From: Lutjanus erythropterus
Lineage: Eukaryota > Chordata > Actinopteri > Lutjaniformes > Lutjanidae
Direction of reading: 5' to 3'
DNA length: 64,000 nucleotides
Assembly: GCA_020091685.1 (NCBI GenBank)
Contig: CM034595.1
Span: forward strand, 18,373,189 to 18,437,188
Shown one piece after another: positions 22,759 to 33,580 of this stretch. The notes under the pieces are model-generated. The model worked only from the letters and a program-made list of their open reading frames with translations. It made no database searches and was not told the origin of the DNA. Made by a program: the position numbers and the translations under genes. Each line of letters starts with the position of its first letter. Position 1 is the first letter of the stretch.

Positions 22759-23507
22759 ACGGGAAAAGTGAGGTGGAATGTTTGCCCAAATTGGAAATGT
22801 TTATGAGTTATAATGTCTATTAAACTGACTATTGATGACTTTTGCCTTTTTTATTCATTTATTTGATATCAGTTACTTAAAAATTCACATTTACTTGCAG
22901 GAGACATCAGACTCTATTCATTTATCTTGGCATGTAATAAGGTAACTTTCTCTCTGCTCTTTTTGTTTGTTTTGTTTCAGTACAGATACATGGCAACATT
23001 TCCCAAGCCCTATAGCAACAACAGTAATAAAAGTAGTAAATGTAGTGGTAGTATCAGATGATGTAGTGGTGGCTATATTAGCAGCTGCAGTAGTTTTAAT
23101 AGAAACAGAAGTAAGTTGCACAGTATTTTAAAACTTCTGTATAAATAGGACTGGTATATACACATGCCAAGTGTATGTGCCATTGCAGTAAATGCAGTAG
23201 ATGAAATTTACAGTACAGTAGTAACACATTTAACAATATCATATAGGGGCAGTGGTATTCTTTCCTGCTCCTATTCTTATTGTATAGGGCACTTACAATG
23301 ACTCAAATTAAAAGTCCCATTAATCCGACAGTGTAATCCCTCCATTGCAAGGAGTGGCCTATTCAGCCTGAGTGTGGATTAGAGAACACTGAGACCCTGT
23401 GTTGGTGGTCACTGGTGTATAACACCTCATAAAGATAATATGCAGTGTGTGTGTGGGTGCATGTGTGTTTCCTGCTGTGCTGGTGGTCAGCATTGTATAG
23501 CACCGAA

Positions 23508-23510
<3 letters not shown>
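22759..23510. other. Anonymous sequence with decayed AGT trinucleotide array
   Basis: A degenerate GTAGTA/AGCAGC array lies at about 23020-23115. TG-rich patch at 23441-23466. No gene. Confidence 0.5.

Positions 23511-23567
<57 letters not shown>
23511..23567 (+). repeat. (TG)28 microsatellite
   Basis: About 28 uninterrupted TG units. It accounts for the Val-Cys and Thr-His repeat frames on either strand. Confidence 0.98.
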
Positions 23568-23568
<1 letters not shown>

Positions 23569-23929
23569 GGGGGGTATGTTGTACATGTGGATAATGTGCT
23601 TCTTTTCTTCCTTTGTGGTTACCTGGTGAAGGGGAAAATCCCTGTGAGGTGGTGGTCTTGCAATGTGGACTACAGAGAAGGAGGCCTGTAACAGAGGAAA
23701 CAGTGAATTAATAAAATAAGCGCCCCCCCTGAGTCGAACACTATTTCAAGTCAGAGGGCTCAGAAATGTGATGGAGGGCAGGGTTTTAATGGATAAAGTA
23801 AAGGAGGGACCAAAGATAAGATGCCAACATTTGCAAGTGTTTTAACCCTAACCCATCCATCCAGAGTTTTTTCTAAATTAAGTAAAGCTTGATGCATGCT
23901 GACCACTGGTGGACAAGGGATGTGACCTA

Positions 23930-24420
23930 TGTTTGAAATATGCTGAAAAAAATGCCCTCTTGGATGCCCCTGTGGTAGATAAAACACGTCCTCTAGGGTG
24001 GCCTAATGTCTAAGACATGATGGTAAAATGCCCTTTAGGGTGCCATTCCAGTGGACAAAACATAATAAAATGCTCTCTAGGGTGCTCATTATGGTAGATA
24101 ATCATGATAAAGTTACTTACAAGGTGACCCAGTGTCTAAAACAACATGGTAAGGTATCCTCTAGGGTGCACTTCCAGTAGCCAGAACATGATCAAGTGTC
24201 TTCTAAGTTATCTTTTCAGTGGACAAAACATGATAAAGTGCCCTTTAGGGTAGACCAGTGTCTAAGAAAAAATGATAAGGCACCCTTGATGGTGCTTTTC
24301 CAGTGGACAAAACATGATAATGTGCCCTTTAGAGTGGCCAAGTGTCCAAGACAACATGATAAGGTGCCCTTCCAGTGGAGAAGATGTGATGCAGTGCCAT
24401 TTGGGCTGTCCTACATTAAA
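23930..24420 (+). repeat. 42-bp minisatellite with three-unit higher-order pattern
   Basis: CATGATAA-type anchors recur at 24061, 24103, 24145, 24187, 24229, 24271, 24313 and 24355, exactly 42 bp apart. An earlier 45-bp unit starts at 24016 and decayed units reach back to about 23930. Two unit types alternate by their ends: A (CAGTGGACAAAA-like) and B (CAGTGTCTAAAACAA-like). From about 24000 the order is B-A-A, B-A-A, B-A-B, a 126-bp super-period over the first two cycles. Because 42 is a multiple of three, part of the array is open (24196-24456), but no start or splice context supports translation. Confidence 0.92.
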
Positions 24421-25700
24421 TGGCATTTATGTGCCTCTAAATGGTTAAATAATTAATAGTTCCCTGTGTGTTATTATCACATAGGTGTAGTAGTTGTTGT
24501 ACTTTTATTCACATAATAATTTGTTTTTATTATAACCAAGAATTAGAAATATTTCACCATGACTGATTCATGACTTTTGGCATGCCGGTGCCATTCTTAT
24601 TTTTTTGCCCCTGTCCCTCAGATGGCCTGAGTCTGCTACTGATGCTGACCATATGTTATCTTTTACTGAATCAGACAATATATTTTACATTTTCATCAGG
24701 TACATAAGATTCTTGTCAAAATGGTATTTTTCATTCTAAAAAACATCAGCCTGTTTCTTTTAAAAGAACTCAGTTTACAGGAGACTTTTTTGTGTATCAC
24801 CCTCCGTCAATCTCTCTCCAGCATCTCATTATGTAGGCCACACTGTGTCCTTTATTTGTATGTACAGTATCTCTAAGTATCTATAAAATCCTAATTCCAT
24901 GCCCCACAGTGAAAAAGAGAGCAAATGCACCTCTTGACCCCACCGCATCTCATTCCCTGAGATCATTCGTTAAACACAAATTGGAGCTGGTGGGCAAAAA
25001 CGCAGATGGCAAACGGGAAACCGAAACAGTAATAATAATAAACATTTATACCCCTCTGCCGCTGAATGGGAAAATCTATATTGCGCAGCCTTCACACCAT
25101 CACAGAAAGATATCGGTCAGAGATGCACGGCTGCACAGCTCTCACTGGAGTTTGGAATGAATGTATTCATCATGCACTGTTGTTGCATCTCAAATGGGGA
25201 CAATCTTTAAAGGTGGTTCTAAACATAAAAACAGTTTCATTTGAAGCGATGATGCATGGTGGTTTGTCTGAGTGTGTGTGTGTGTGTATTTGTGCATTTG
25301 GGTGTGCAAATAAGAGATGTACAGTATGTATATATTCATGGGTAACTTTCATAGGCATGAAAATGAGGCCCACTTGTCTACCGTGGCAAACAAGCAGATA
25401 TTACTCCATTTCAGATGCTTATAGCACAGTAAAGCTGAATGTTGATAGTTTATTATAAAACAGCCACCAAGTCAAGTGTGTGTGTAACTGAACACTATGC
25501 ATACTTATTAGTCTGTAGTGGTCTCATGATGAGAGGCTCTTTCTAAGCGGATAATAACAAGGACAACAATCTTATTATTCATCTCTTTGGTGAATGTAAA
25601 AATAAAAAAAGTAAATTCTCATAAGGAGTTCTTCATGTTGATTTCATTTTATTAGATTATCATCATTTCATCAGACTAACATCTGTTTCAAACTTGAATT
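24421..25700. other. Anonymous sequence; possible conserved block at 24905-25200
   Basis: 24905-25200 is complex, repeat-free and richer in CpG than its surroundings, and is open in one frame for 83 codons after a CCCCACAG. No protein family is recognised, so a conserved non-coding element is as likely as an exon. TG-rich patch at 25272-25288. Confidence 0.3.
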
Positions 25701-26569
25701 AAAGGGATAGTTCAGATTAATTGATGTAGGGTTGTATGAGGTTCTTATCAATAGTTATTACCTACAGTAAATGCCGGCTGGGACACCCCCAGTTTGGAAA
25801 GCTGACAGGAGTACAAGCACGGAAGCTAAGTAATGAAATAAGGTATTTTAGTGGCTTCAAAAAGATCCACCTAAAAAAATCAATATCAGTTTACATGTAT
25901 GCTTTATTTAGAGTATTTTTACTGCTTTACCGTGCTGTCAGAAAATTTTTGTGTTGGGAAACAGTGTATATAGGCCAAACATTTCTCTCTCCAAACCAAC
26001 CAAATTTCCATAGACACTAGGCAAAATCAGTAATTTTACCTCCTAATGCACAGGAGTTGCTGGTGTACCACTGCCTTGGTCCATTTGTTTGTGTTATTGT
26101 GTGACTTTGGTGTTATGAAAGGATTTTTCGGGTTCACTGAAGTCACACATTAGCACAAAATATAAGATTGAGACAGTGGTAGAAAAGCAATTCCTATGTT
26201 CTGCAAGGAAAAATTACTAACTTTGCTTATGGAGTTTGGTTGGCTTGGAGAAAGTGATATTTAGTGTATATAACAGCGTTTTTTTAATTAAAAAAGGCTG
26301 TCTAACTGCCAAGTAAAACAGTGAAACTATTCTAAATATAGAGTACACTTGAACTGATACTGATATTTTTAGGTGGACAATTCAAGAGCCTGAAATACTC
26401 CTTGTTGCTGTCCCCATCAACAGCAGTACATTGCTTAGCTTCCATGCTGATACTCCTCTCTGCTTCTCAAAACTGGAAATTTGCTGACTAGCATCTACTG
26501 TAGGTAATACACTGACTATTGATACATATCTCAGACAACCCTACATCAAATAATCAGAACTATCCCTTT
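25701..26569. mobile_element. ~870-bp long-hairpin element (AAAGGGATAGTTC family), full length
   Basis: Ends are AAAGGGATAGTTCAGATTA on the left and TAATCAGAACTATCCCTTT on the right. Almost the whole length is an imperfect inverted repeat: TTACCTACAGTAAATGC against GCATCTACTGTAGGTAA, and CCACCTAAAAAAATCAATAT against ATACTGATATTTTTAGGTGG. No coding capacity. I recognise the family as abundant in teleosts. Partial copies are at 48505-49093 and 57932-58139. Confidence 0.9.
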
Positions 26570-27126
26570 CCCCTCGATAAGCAAAATGTCACAGTTTGCT
26601 GTTACCAAAGCCCCACTTGCTTGCTAAGCTGCTGCTGCATCCCAGAGATGCACTGCTCCAGGAATGGCATCAATATCTTCCCGTTAGGTCAGCACTTCTT
26701 GTGAATCTTGTGTCATTTTCTACTGTAGCCATTTATCCACTTATATGCAGGCCTGCTGGAATGTTTCCCCAGCCCACCAAAGCAAACTATTTTCAGAAAA
26801 ACCATTGCCTTATTAATGCAGGATAGATGTACCCTGGTCATGCTGTAAAAAGCACGGGTGGGCATGCACAAAGTGTCAGGTACAGTACAGAACAAAAATC
26901 TCCTTATCCAGTAACTCTTTGCTATTCATTATTATTTCACAGGGCAGCCGTCCCAAATACATAAGGCCCCTACCCTGCTCAGCCCAGTCTGCTAAGCTCC
27001 AACTCAGGGTTTGATGTTCCTCCAACATCCAACAGGCTATGATTATTTCATTCCTTTTTTAACATAACACATCAATTATTCAACCTTTGCTAGACCAGAT
27101 TTGATTTTTTAGATTTAACAAAAATG

Positions 27127-27130
<4 letters not shown>
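26570..27130. other. Anonymous non-coding sequence
   Basis: No supported features. Confidence 0.5.

Positions 27131-27181
<51 letters not shown>
27131..27181 (+). repeat. (TG)25 microsatellite
   Basis: Pure TG array of about 25 units. Confidence 0.98.
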
Positions 27182-27183
<2 letters not shown>

Positions 27184-27286
27184 GCCCATCCAAAGGGAGA
27201 CTGAATATAAAATGTTCCACAAAGATAATACCTCATGCCTTAGATGATTGATGGATGGCGAAGGGGTGGAGTAGAAGAAGAAAAAA

Positions 27287-27745
27287 ATGAAGTACTCTGG
27301 AATAAATGATGTCTTCATTAGCATAGGATGGCAAATACTCCTTTCACTTCACGATAAATTGCCTCCCATCCTCAAGGCAAACTGTCCACACAACAAGTGT
27401 AACAGTGACAGTGGTGTATTATCATACACTGACACAGATCCATTACCTCCAGATTTTGCAGTGATTTGCAGTAATTTCAAAAACCCATTGGACAGCAATA
27501 GTAAACTTTTACTCTATAAATCTGATGAAGTCCTAAAAGTTATAACTCAGTCCCTAAAGCATTTCATTGTTAAATTAATTAGCTCGCCATGCACAAGCCT
27601 CTCATTAATTCCTACCTTTACAAAAATGATTCCTTTATCCTTTGGCCTCATTTCGTCTCTCACTCCCCCTTTCTCCCTGTCTCTGCCTCCCCTGCCATTC
27701 CTCTCCTCTCCTCACATCCTCATATCTGCTAATGAGCCCACTTAA
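27287..27745 (+). other. Unassigned 152-codon open region, probably non-coding
   Basis: The longest complex (not simple-repeat) open frame in the window starts MKYSGINDVF. Residues beyond about 120 run into a pyrimidine-rich tract (27645-27720) and become Ser/Pro/Leu low complexity. There is no domain, motif, splice context or codon bias I can recognise. The underlying DNA, with TTAATTAGCTC near 27574 and CATTAGCATAGG near 27315, reads more like a conserved non-coding block. Confidence 0.15.
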
Positions 27746-27760
27746 ATCTATGCCAAAACA

Positions 27761-28299
27761 CAAACAGCAAGAGAAGGAGAAATAAGTACAGTGCTTACTG
27801 GAAGCTCTGTTTGTTAAAGGATTCATCATGTGAGCTGTTTTCAATAAATAATAAATGCAAACGCTGACTTTTGTCTGCAGACGAGACTTCGGGACATGAA
27901 TTATGCATTGTTATTCCTGGATAGGGCGATGCAGGGACAGGGTGGCAGTGTGTATGTGTGTGTGAGCATGTGTGTACGTGAGATGGATCCCTGGTACACA
28001 CTGTGAACAGTTTCTGAGGCTTACAATCAAGGCGCTCATGTGGACACAACTCACTGTGATTACAACTCTTAAGACACTGTTTTGTGTGCAAATACATATG
28101 CCGTCCAACTGGAAGCTCATTTGGACTTTGTGCTCACACTTAACTAAAAAGGATCACAAACTGCCACCATTCAGTTTGTTTATCTGGTTGCACTTACAGC
28201 TAACTAACAAGATGTAACAACCTGCTCTTTGTATTGAATTAGACAAAAACTAGAAATAATGCGGTCTTTATTAGACAGAATCAGACCCATTATTATTAC
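27761..28299. other. Anonymous non-coding sequence
   Basis: Complex AT-rich sequence with a TG-rich patch at 27950-27975. No gene. Confidence 0.45.
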
Positions 28300-28945
28300 G
28301 TTACGTTATTATACGTTATTAGAGAGTAATTAGGGACACATTACAGCAGAACTCTGCTGTAAACTAACATGTTGCATTTTCCACTATTAGACTCTTATTA
28401 GAATTTATTAGAAGGTAATTAGAACTGTTCTGTAAACTAAACTGAAATCACATATCTGCGTCTTTGATCAAATCACATTAACTGCCTACAATTTTGCAAT
28501 AAGTCTGTGCAGTCACCCCTTTAACTCTAGAATTTTGACGTTTAGTTCTGTTTCACATATTGTTTTAAAAGTGTGTGAAATATGTGATTTCCCTTGACTT
28601 TACAAAACAGCTCCGTTGTAATGTGTCCTTAATTGCAATTTAATAAATTTTAATAAGGCTCCAATGGTGGGAAACAATAGGCTTTAGTTTATAGTACAGT
28701 TCTGTTGTAATTTGTCTTCAAGTACCCTCTCTTAAAGTGTAACAAGGATCTAATTAATGGTGTAGTACTGATAAAGAACATATTATTTCTCAGTTCTGTT
28801 TATTTTGATACAAAGTACAGCTTGTTATGTCTTAGTAGTGTCCCATTAGGCAGCTGATGTCTAAGTAGGGTATAACTACTGTGTAATAAAGAACATATTA
28901 ACAATCTATTAAACATCTATTTTTTGTCTAATATAATATAAAGTA
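28300..28945 (-). mobile_element. Fold-back (inverted-arm) element, copy 2, left-truncated
   Basis: The centre (GCAATAAGTCTGTGCAGTCA) is the reverse complement of the centre of the 11060-11590 copy, so this copy is inverted relative to it. The left arm has TAATTAGGGACACATTACAG and a second subrepeat ~90 bp on. The right arm has the inverted phrases (ACAGTTCTGTTGTAATTTG) and GATACAAAGTACAGCTTG near its end. Non-coding. Confidence 0.8.
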
Positions 28946-29560
28946 TGTCTCATGATTGGTCAGAATGCATGTGTGTGTTGTGACTCATTTGTCCTGTGAG
29001 CTGGAGGTGTGTGTGAGGTGGCCCTTATAGCACATTTGTGTTTACATTATTTTTCCATTTGATCTCTACTCTCTCCCTTCTCTCCTCTTTTTTCCTGTCG
29101 TTTCCTACTCTGTAATCATTACGACAACAAAGGAAGCTGTGTTCCCACTAGACGGTGGAAAGGTTCCACTGGCAATGCTAAAATGTATGTGGTTTTTGTG
29201 TGTGTCTGTGTGTGTGTGTGTGTGCATCTCATCTGTTGTCACCGGGGAACATGAGTGAAAAACTTGATTGAAAATCAGGAAAAAAGGGAATAATTACAAA
29301 GAGGAGAAAGGCACCCATCCACCCGCGACAGCAATCATCAGTGATCTCTGCTGTCATTTCACTCTGCAGTAAATAATTCATCAAAAGAAACAAAGGGGAA
29401 ACAAATATGCAAATAAACCCCCGAAAAGGCCAGTAACATCGGCCTACCGCCACATGGGAAGAATAGTAGTGGATTATTATCATGGCAGGTTACGACTGTG
29501 ATGAATCTGAATTCCTCTTGTTTCATCTACCTTGACAGTACTGAAGTCGCACATACACAG
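28946..29560. other. Anonymous sequence with TG repeat; possible conserved block
   Basis: An interrupted TG array lies at 29197-29224. The following 29230-29470 is complex and repeat-free, with ATTCATCA and AATTAC motifs, and may be conserved non-coding DNA. Nothing confirms this. Confidence 0.35.
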
Positions 29561-29564
29561 AGCA

Positions 29565-29745
29565 AAAAAAAAACCTGGAGGGATTTGAGGGTTTGATTGA
29601 GGAGGGAGGGATGGATTAAGGACAAGGGGAATGGAAGGATTGAGGGAGGGGGGAAGAAGAGGCGGGGAAGAGGGGTAGCCGACATTGGAGGGAAGAAGAA
29701 AGAGATTTGGGAGGGGAAGGGAGGAAAGGAGGGAGGGAAGCTTTT
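29565..29745 (+). repeat. Polypurine tract (GGAGG/GGGAA-rich)
   Basis: About 180 bp of strongly G/A-biased plus strand, prone to triplex or quadruplex-like structure. Frames across it are Pro/Ser/Leu-rich on the minus strand and not credible genes. Confidence 0.8.
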
Positions 29746-30341
29746 GAGGGTGTATTCGACAGTGCTGTGAAAGGTAGCCATCAAGGGCTTTGATGAAAAG
29801 TGCAGGCCTTCTAAAGCTTAGGAGTGACAGCATATGATTTGGTCAAAGCATGAAGCTTTTCAAAGGTAGACATTCTCACTCCCATTCATCTCTCTCGGGT
29901 TGAATATAACTTTTGGGCTGAGCTCTGGCAAAATTCCGAATTGGTTTGACAGATTGACTGCATGTGGTATTGTCCCCGCGACTTACGGACAGTAGGCTGG
30001 CTGGAAATGTAGACATCCTGAAATGAAGGGGAATTACATGTAATGTTTCAACGACCTGTCCCACATCAGCAGCTATGCAGAAAGCCACATTTTTTACTGA
30101 GGAAGTGACATAAGATGTGTAATTTTGTATGCCTAAAAGAAACCCCATTATCATTTCCTTGGTTCTTTAATAGTAGTGCTTAATAAAAGTTTAAGAGCTA
30201 TGCATGGGATCATTTGAGTGTGTTTGATTGACACAGTCTAAAAACATGTCTGTTAAAACATTTAGCTGCCCTGACTTCTTCCAAAACCCCATCTTCTATT
30301 ATGAGCAAGAAATACACTGAAATCTTAGACATTTTACACAT
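29746..30341. other. Anonymous non-coding sequence
   Basis: No supported features. Confidence 0.5.
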
Positions 30342-30343
30342 TA

Positions 30344-30804
30344 CACTGTAAAAACTATTGCTTTTAGCTTTAAAAAGTAAAAAAAAAAGTCAAGTAAAGT
30401 TGATATTAAATCAAGTGTACTTCAAATTCATTCAATCAACATTCATCATGGTTCACAATGATTTCTGTATTGTGGAAATAAGCAACCATGACTTATCTCA
30501 AAGTATATTAAAGACACAGCAAGTTTATCACATATTTTTCTTTAAACTATTAAAAAATAAGGGTCTCAGGAGAGTTTTAACTCATAAACCATGCATGCTG
30601 GCAAGTCTCCAAATATGTTGATCATGTTTCTTTTGAAACATGTACATTCATTTCAAGTCCACAGACTTCCAAGTTAGAAACTCATGTTTATAAGTCCTGA
30701 GGAGTTCTGCCATAATTACAAGGAAATCTAAGTTTAAACTCTTTGAATAAATAAAAGCTGTAGATTAGCTGATTACATTAAATTTTTGTATGATTCTTAC
30801 AGTG
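30344..30804. mobile_element. MITE-like element with CACTGTAAAAA termini
   Basis: Begins CACTGTAAAAACTATTG and ends with TTCTTACAGTG, short inverted termini of a type common in teleost non-autonomous DNA elements. The interior is AT-rich and non-coding, with a local hairpin CATGTTTC/GAAACATG near 30625. The left side is preceded by TA; the right flank is CA, so a TA duplication is not intact. Confidence 0.6.
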
Positions 30805-32874
30805 CATGAAATCAGCTTTTTACATCCCTCATGCGACAAACCCGTATGGACATTATATGTGTTTCCAACAATGGGTAACACCTTCACACATGGCCACCGC
30901 TGTGCCAACGGCCACATAGTTTTCTTGGAGTGGTGCTTGAGGCCTATTAGCAGTTTGGCTTGGTAACAGCAATATGGACAGGCTTTCCAAGCCAGCACTC
31001 GTTAAAACTGAGGGTTGAGGTTTACAGTCCCAGGTCAGCGGTAACAGGCAACTAGCCTGTCAGATGATACCACTGTGTCACTCTCACACACACATACGCA
31101 AATACATTATGTGGGAAATAGCATGCAATTTAATACCTACGCACATAGATGGACAAACACACTCATGATGTTGCTCTTTACATGTAAAAGCATGCATGTG
31201 CACAAAATTGAACACGCATGCCTGTGAGGCTCTTGTCTGATAATGGTGTCTAGTTCACTCTCTCTCACAGTTACACACACACACACACACACAGATAATA
31301 GTGTCTAATTTAGGCCCTCATATCTGTAGAGTTCTCCAGAGGACTAGACCTCATCAGGAATATATTGGTGACCTACATACTACAGTAGGAACACACACAC
31401 ACACCAGCACACACGCTTCTGTACTGGAGCACAGACATCTACAGTACTTACAGGCATCTACAGCAGATGCATGCATGCAGACACAGGCACAGAAACATGC
31501 CTGCACACCCTTGGCAAAACTAAGCCCACACACTCAGACAAAGTACAGAGACTCAGACATGCAGGCATGTAAACATGTCTATATGCTGTATATGTGTCTG
31601 TGTCCACCCACTCTGCAAAACATATACAGACAAACTGTGCACAGAAAAAGATGCACTCCCACATCTTCTTTAAAGGTCAAAAGTGTCATTCTAAAGACTT
31701 CATGAAAACTGAACTGAAAGGAAAAAGATATTCTTAACTTATATTGAAAATCATGAAATGATGGATGGATGGAAAAGTTGTACTCATAATATTCAGCTCA
31801 GCTAGTGAAGCAGAGGTCAAAGGCGCATTATAGCCTGATGCTTTATGTAAGACTGGTTGTGGGGGGTAAAACTAAAAAGTTTACAAGTCAACAAGATCAA
31901 TTCAGAAATCTTCCATAAAATGAGATATCTGTCCATCATTTCTCAAAAAAGAAATACACAGCATACTGTACTAAATCATACAATTACCATGATCTGTCAC
32001 CCGTGATTAAGGAAACATGCTAAACTGAAATACTGGTTTCTCTCTGAAGAAATCATTAACAGTCTTTTAGTAAGACAGACAGCCACTGAACTCCAACTCC
32101 AGAGTGTGTATTTTTTTATTTGACAGACAATTGACTGACATCGCTTGTCATTGTCCAATTATAATGTTGCAGTACTAATTTCTGAATGCCATGTTCTTAT
32201 ATGTTTCACTTTAAATTAAAACAAAATACCCACTCCTAACATGATTACACTTAGAGTATTACCCAGAGTTCATCTCTTTTAGTTTCACAGTGTATTTGAG
32301 AGTTCAACAACCAACTTTTCCTAAAGCTGCTTCATTTAGGATTCCAAGTAGAGGCAACATACCTGAATGCTGTTTTTCGGTGGATATCCACTTTAAGCGG
32401 TCTCACTTTTCTGCTGTGGGCAGATCTGACAATAACATGATACAGTAACTGCAGCATGTGTCTGGTGTGGAGGACAGGAATCACTGTATCTGTGCTGTAT
32501 TATGCATTCTGTTGGCACCAGACAGACCTCCAGTCATCATTCATCATTCATGGGCATCGTCTGTCAGCTTCACAGTCTACTAAATGGCCGGGAGGACCTG
32601 ACAGAGAGTGAGAGAGCGGAAGAGAAGATCTAAAATAAACATAGCAGAAGGCCTGACTCATATACAGTAACTATCACTGCTGCAAACACCTAGACAGAGT
32701 TAGTCAGAGACTCAAGTGAGAGATAAAGAGTCAGAGTAAGATGTGTTATGGCACAGAAGAGAATATAAAAGATGTGATTATAATTATTACTACAGCTTTC
32801 ATATGGCTGCTAATATCTTTTATTGACCCTGTGTCATAATCAGAGCCAAACTATAATCAGTGACAGGTTAAAGG
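30805..32874. other. Anonymous sequence with CA-rich patches
   Basis: Interrupted CA arrays lie at 31083-31095, 31273-31293 and 31392-31404. The open frame at 31301-31705 is largely a His/Thr/Cys translation of CA-rich DNA. No gene. Confidence 0.5.
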
Positions 32875-33310
32875 CAGTGGCGGCTGGTCAATAGAGGGTG
32901 CTAAGGCACCGCCCCACCTCTCCCTACATCCTAAAACTTCAGTGAAGAAGACTTAATTACTATAAAATATATACTCTATATTTCTTTAAACGAGCAACGA
33001 CAATATTGTGTAGTCAGTCATTAAAATGTATAATCTGCACTAAAATGTGCTGTTGTACAAATGTTTTACGGTGTCCAAAGTTACGGACAAGTCACGTGTT
33101 TCTGGCTTGGGGTACAATATTTTTTGCCCATTTACTCTCGCTATAAGTTGTACATGCGCAGTTCGATCCTCTCAATACAAGAGTTAGGAGCTTGGTGGGC
33201 CGGACAGAACCTGCGCCCTCAGCATTCATCTGAATGCTGCTGGTTTACACATCGTCAACCTCTGGGTGGCAGAGGCGAGCGACTGGCGCAATCTACATCT
33301 GATAATTAAT
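32875..33310 (+). mobile_element. 5' fragment of a hAT-like DNA transposon
   Basis: Begins CAGTGGCGGCTGGTC and continues GGGTGCTAAGGCACCGCCCC, a terminus I recognise from fish hAT-like elements. Downstream are CpG-rich phrases (GCAGTTCGATCC, CCTCTGGGTGGCAGAGGCGA). No matching 3' terminus lies at the end of the block, so this is a fragment. Confidence 0.6.
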
Positions 33311-33411
33311 ACAGCAGAGTGAGATGTGTTGATAGTTGGAAGAGTTTAGTGCATCAGCTTAAGTATGTAAACATTATCAGCTGTTATCAGTATGAAAAGT
33401 AAAAGTAACCA

Positions 33412-33580
33412 CTGTGTAGTAAAATGCTCCCTGTCAGTAACTGGTAACTGTACCTGTCAGGTAAATGTAGTGGAGTAAAAAAGTTAAGTACAACTATAAA
33501 GTAATATAATATGAATGTAATTCAAAATTGGACTTTAGTAAAGTACTTGAGTAGATGTACTTAGTTACATTCCACCACTG
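33412..33580 (+). mobile_element. 3' end of a hAT-type element (TTACATTCCACCACTG)
   Basis: Carries TAGTGGAGTAAAAAAGT, AAAGTACTTGAGTAGATG and TACTTAGTTACATTCCACCA and ends CCACTG, the typical right end of a very common teleost hAT repeat whose left end is CAGTGGTGGAATGTAAC. Only the end is present. Confidence 0.8.

Noticed and set aside
23359..23691. Open frames on both strands rich in Thr-His or Val-Cys
   Set aside because: Translations of the (TG)28 array.
24196..24456. Open frame through the 42-bp minisatellite, possible repeat protein
   Set aside because: The frame is open only because the unit is a multiple of three; other units contain stops and there is no start or splice context.
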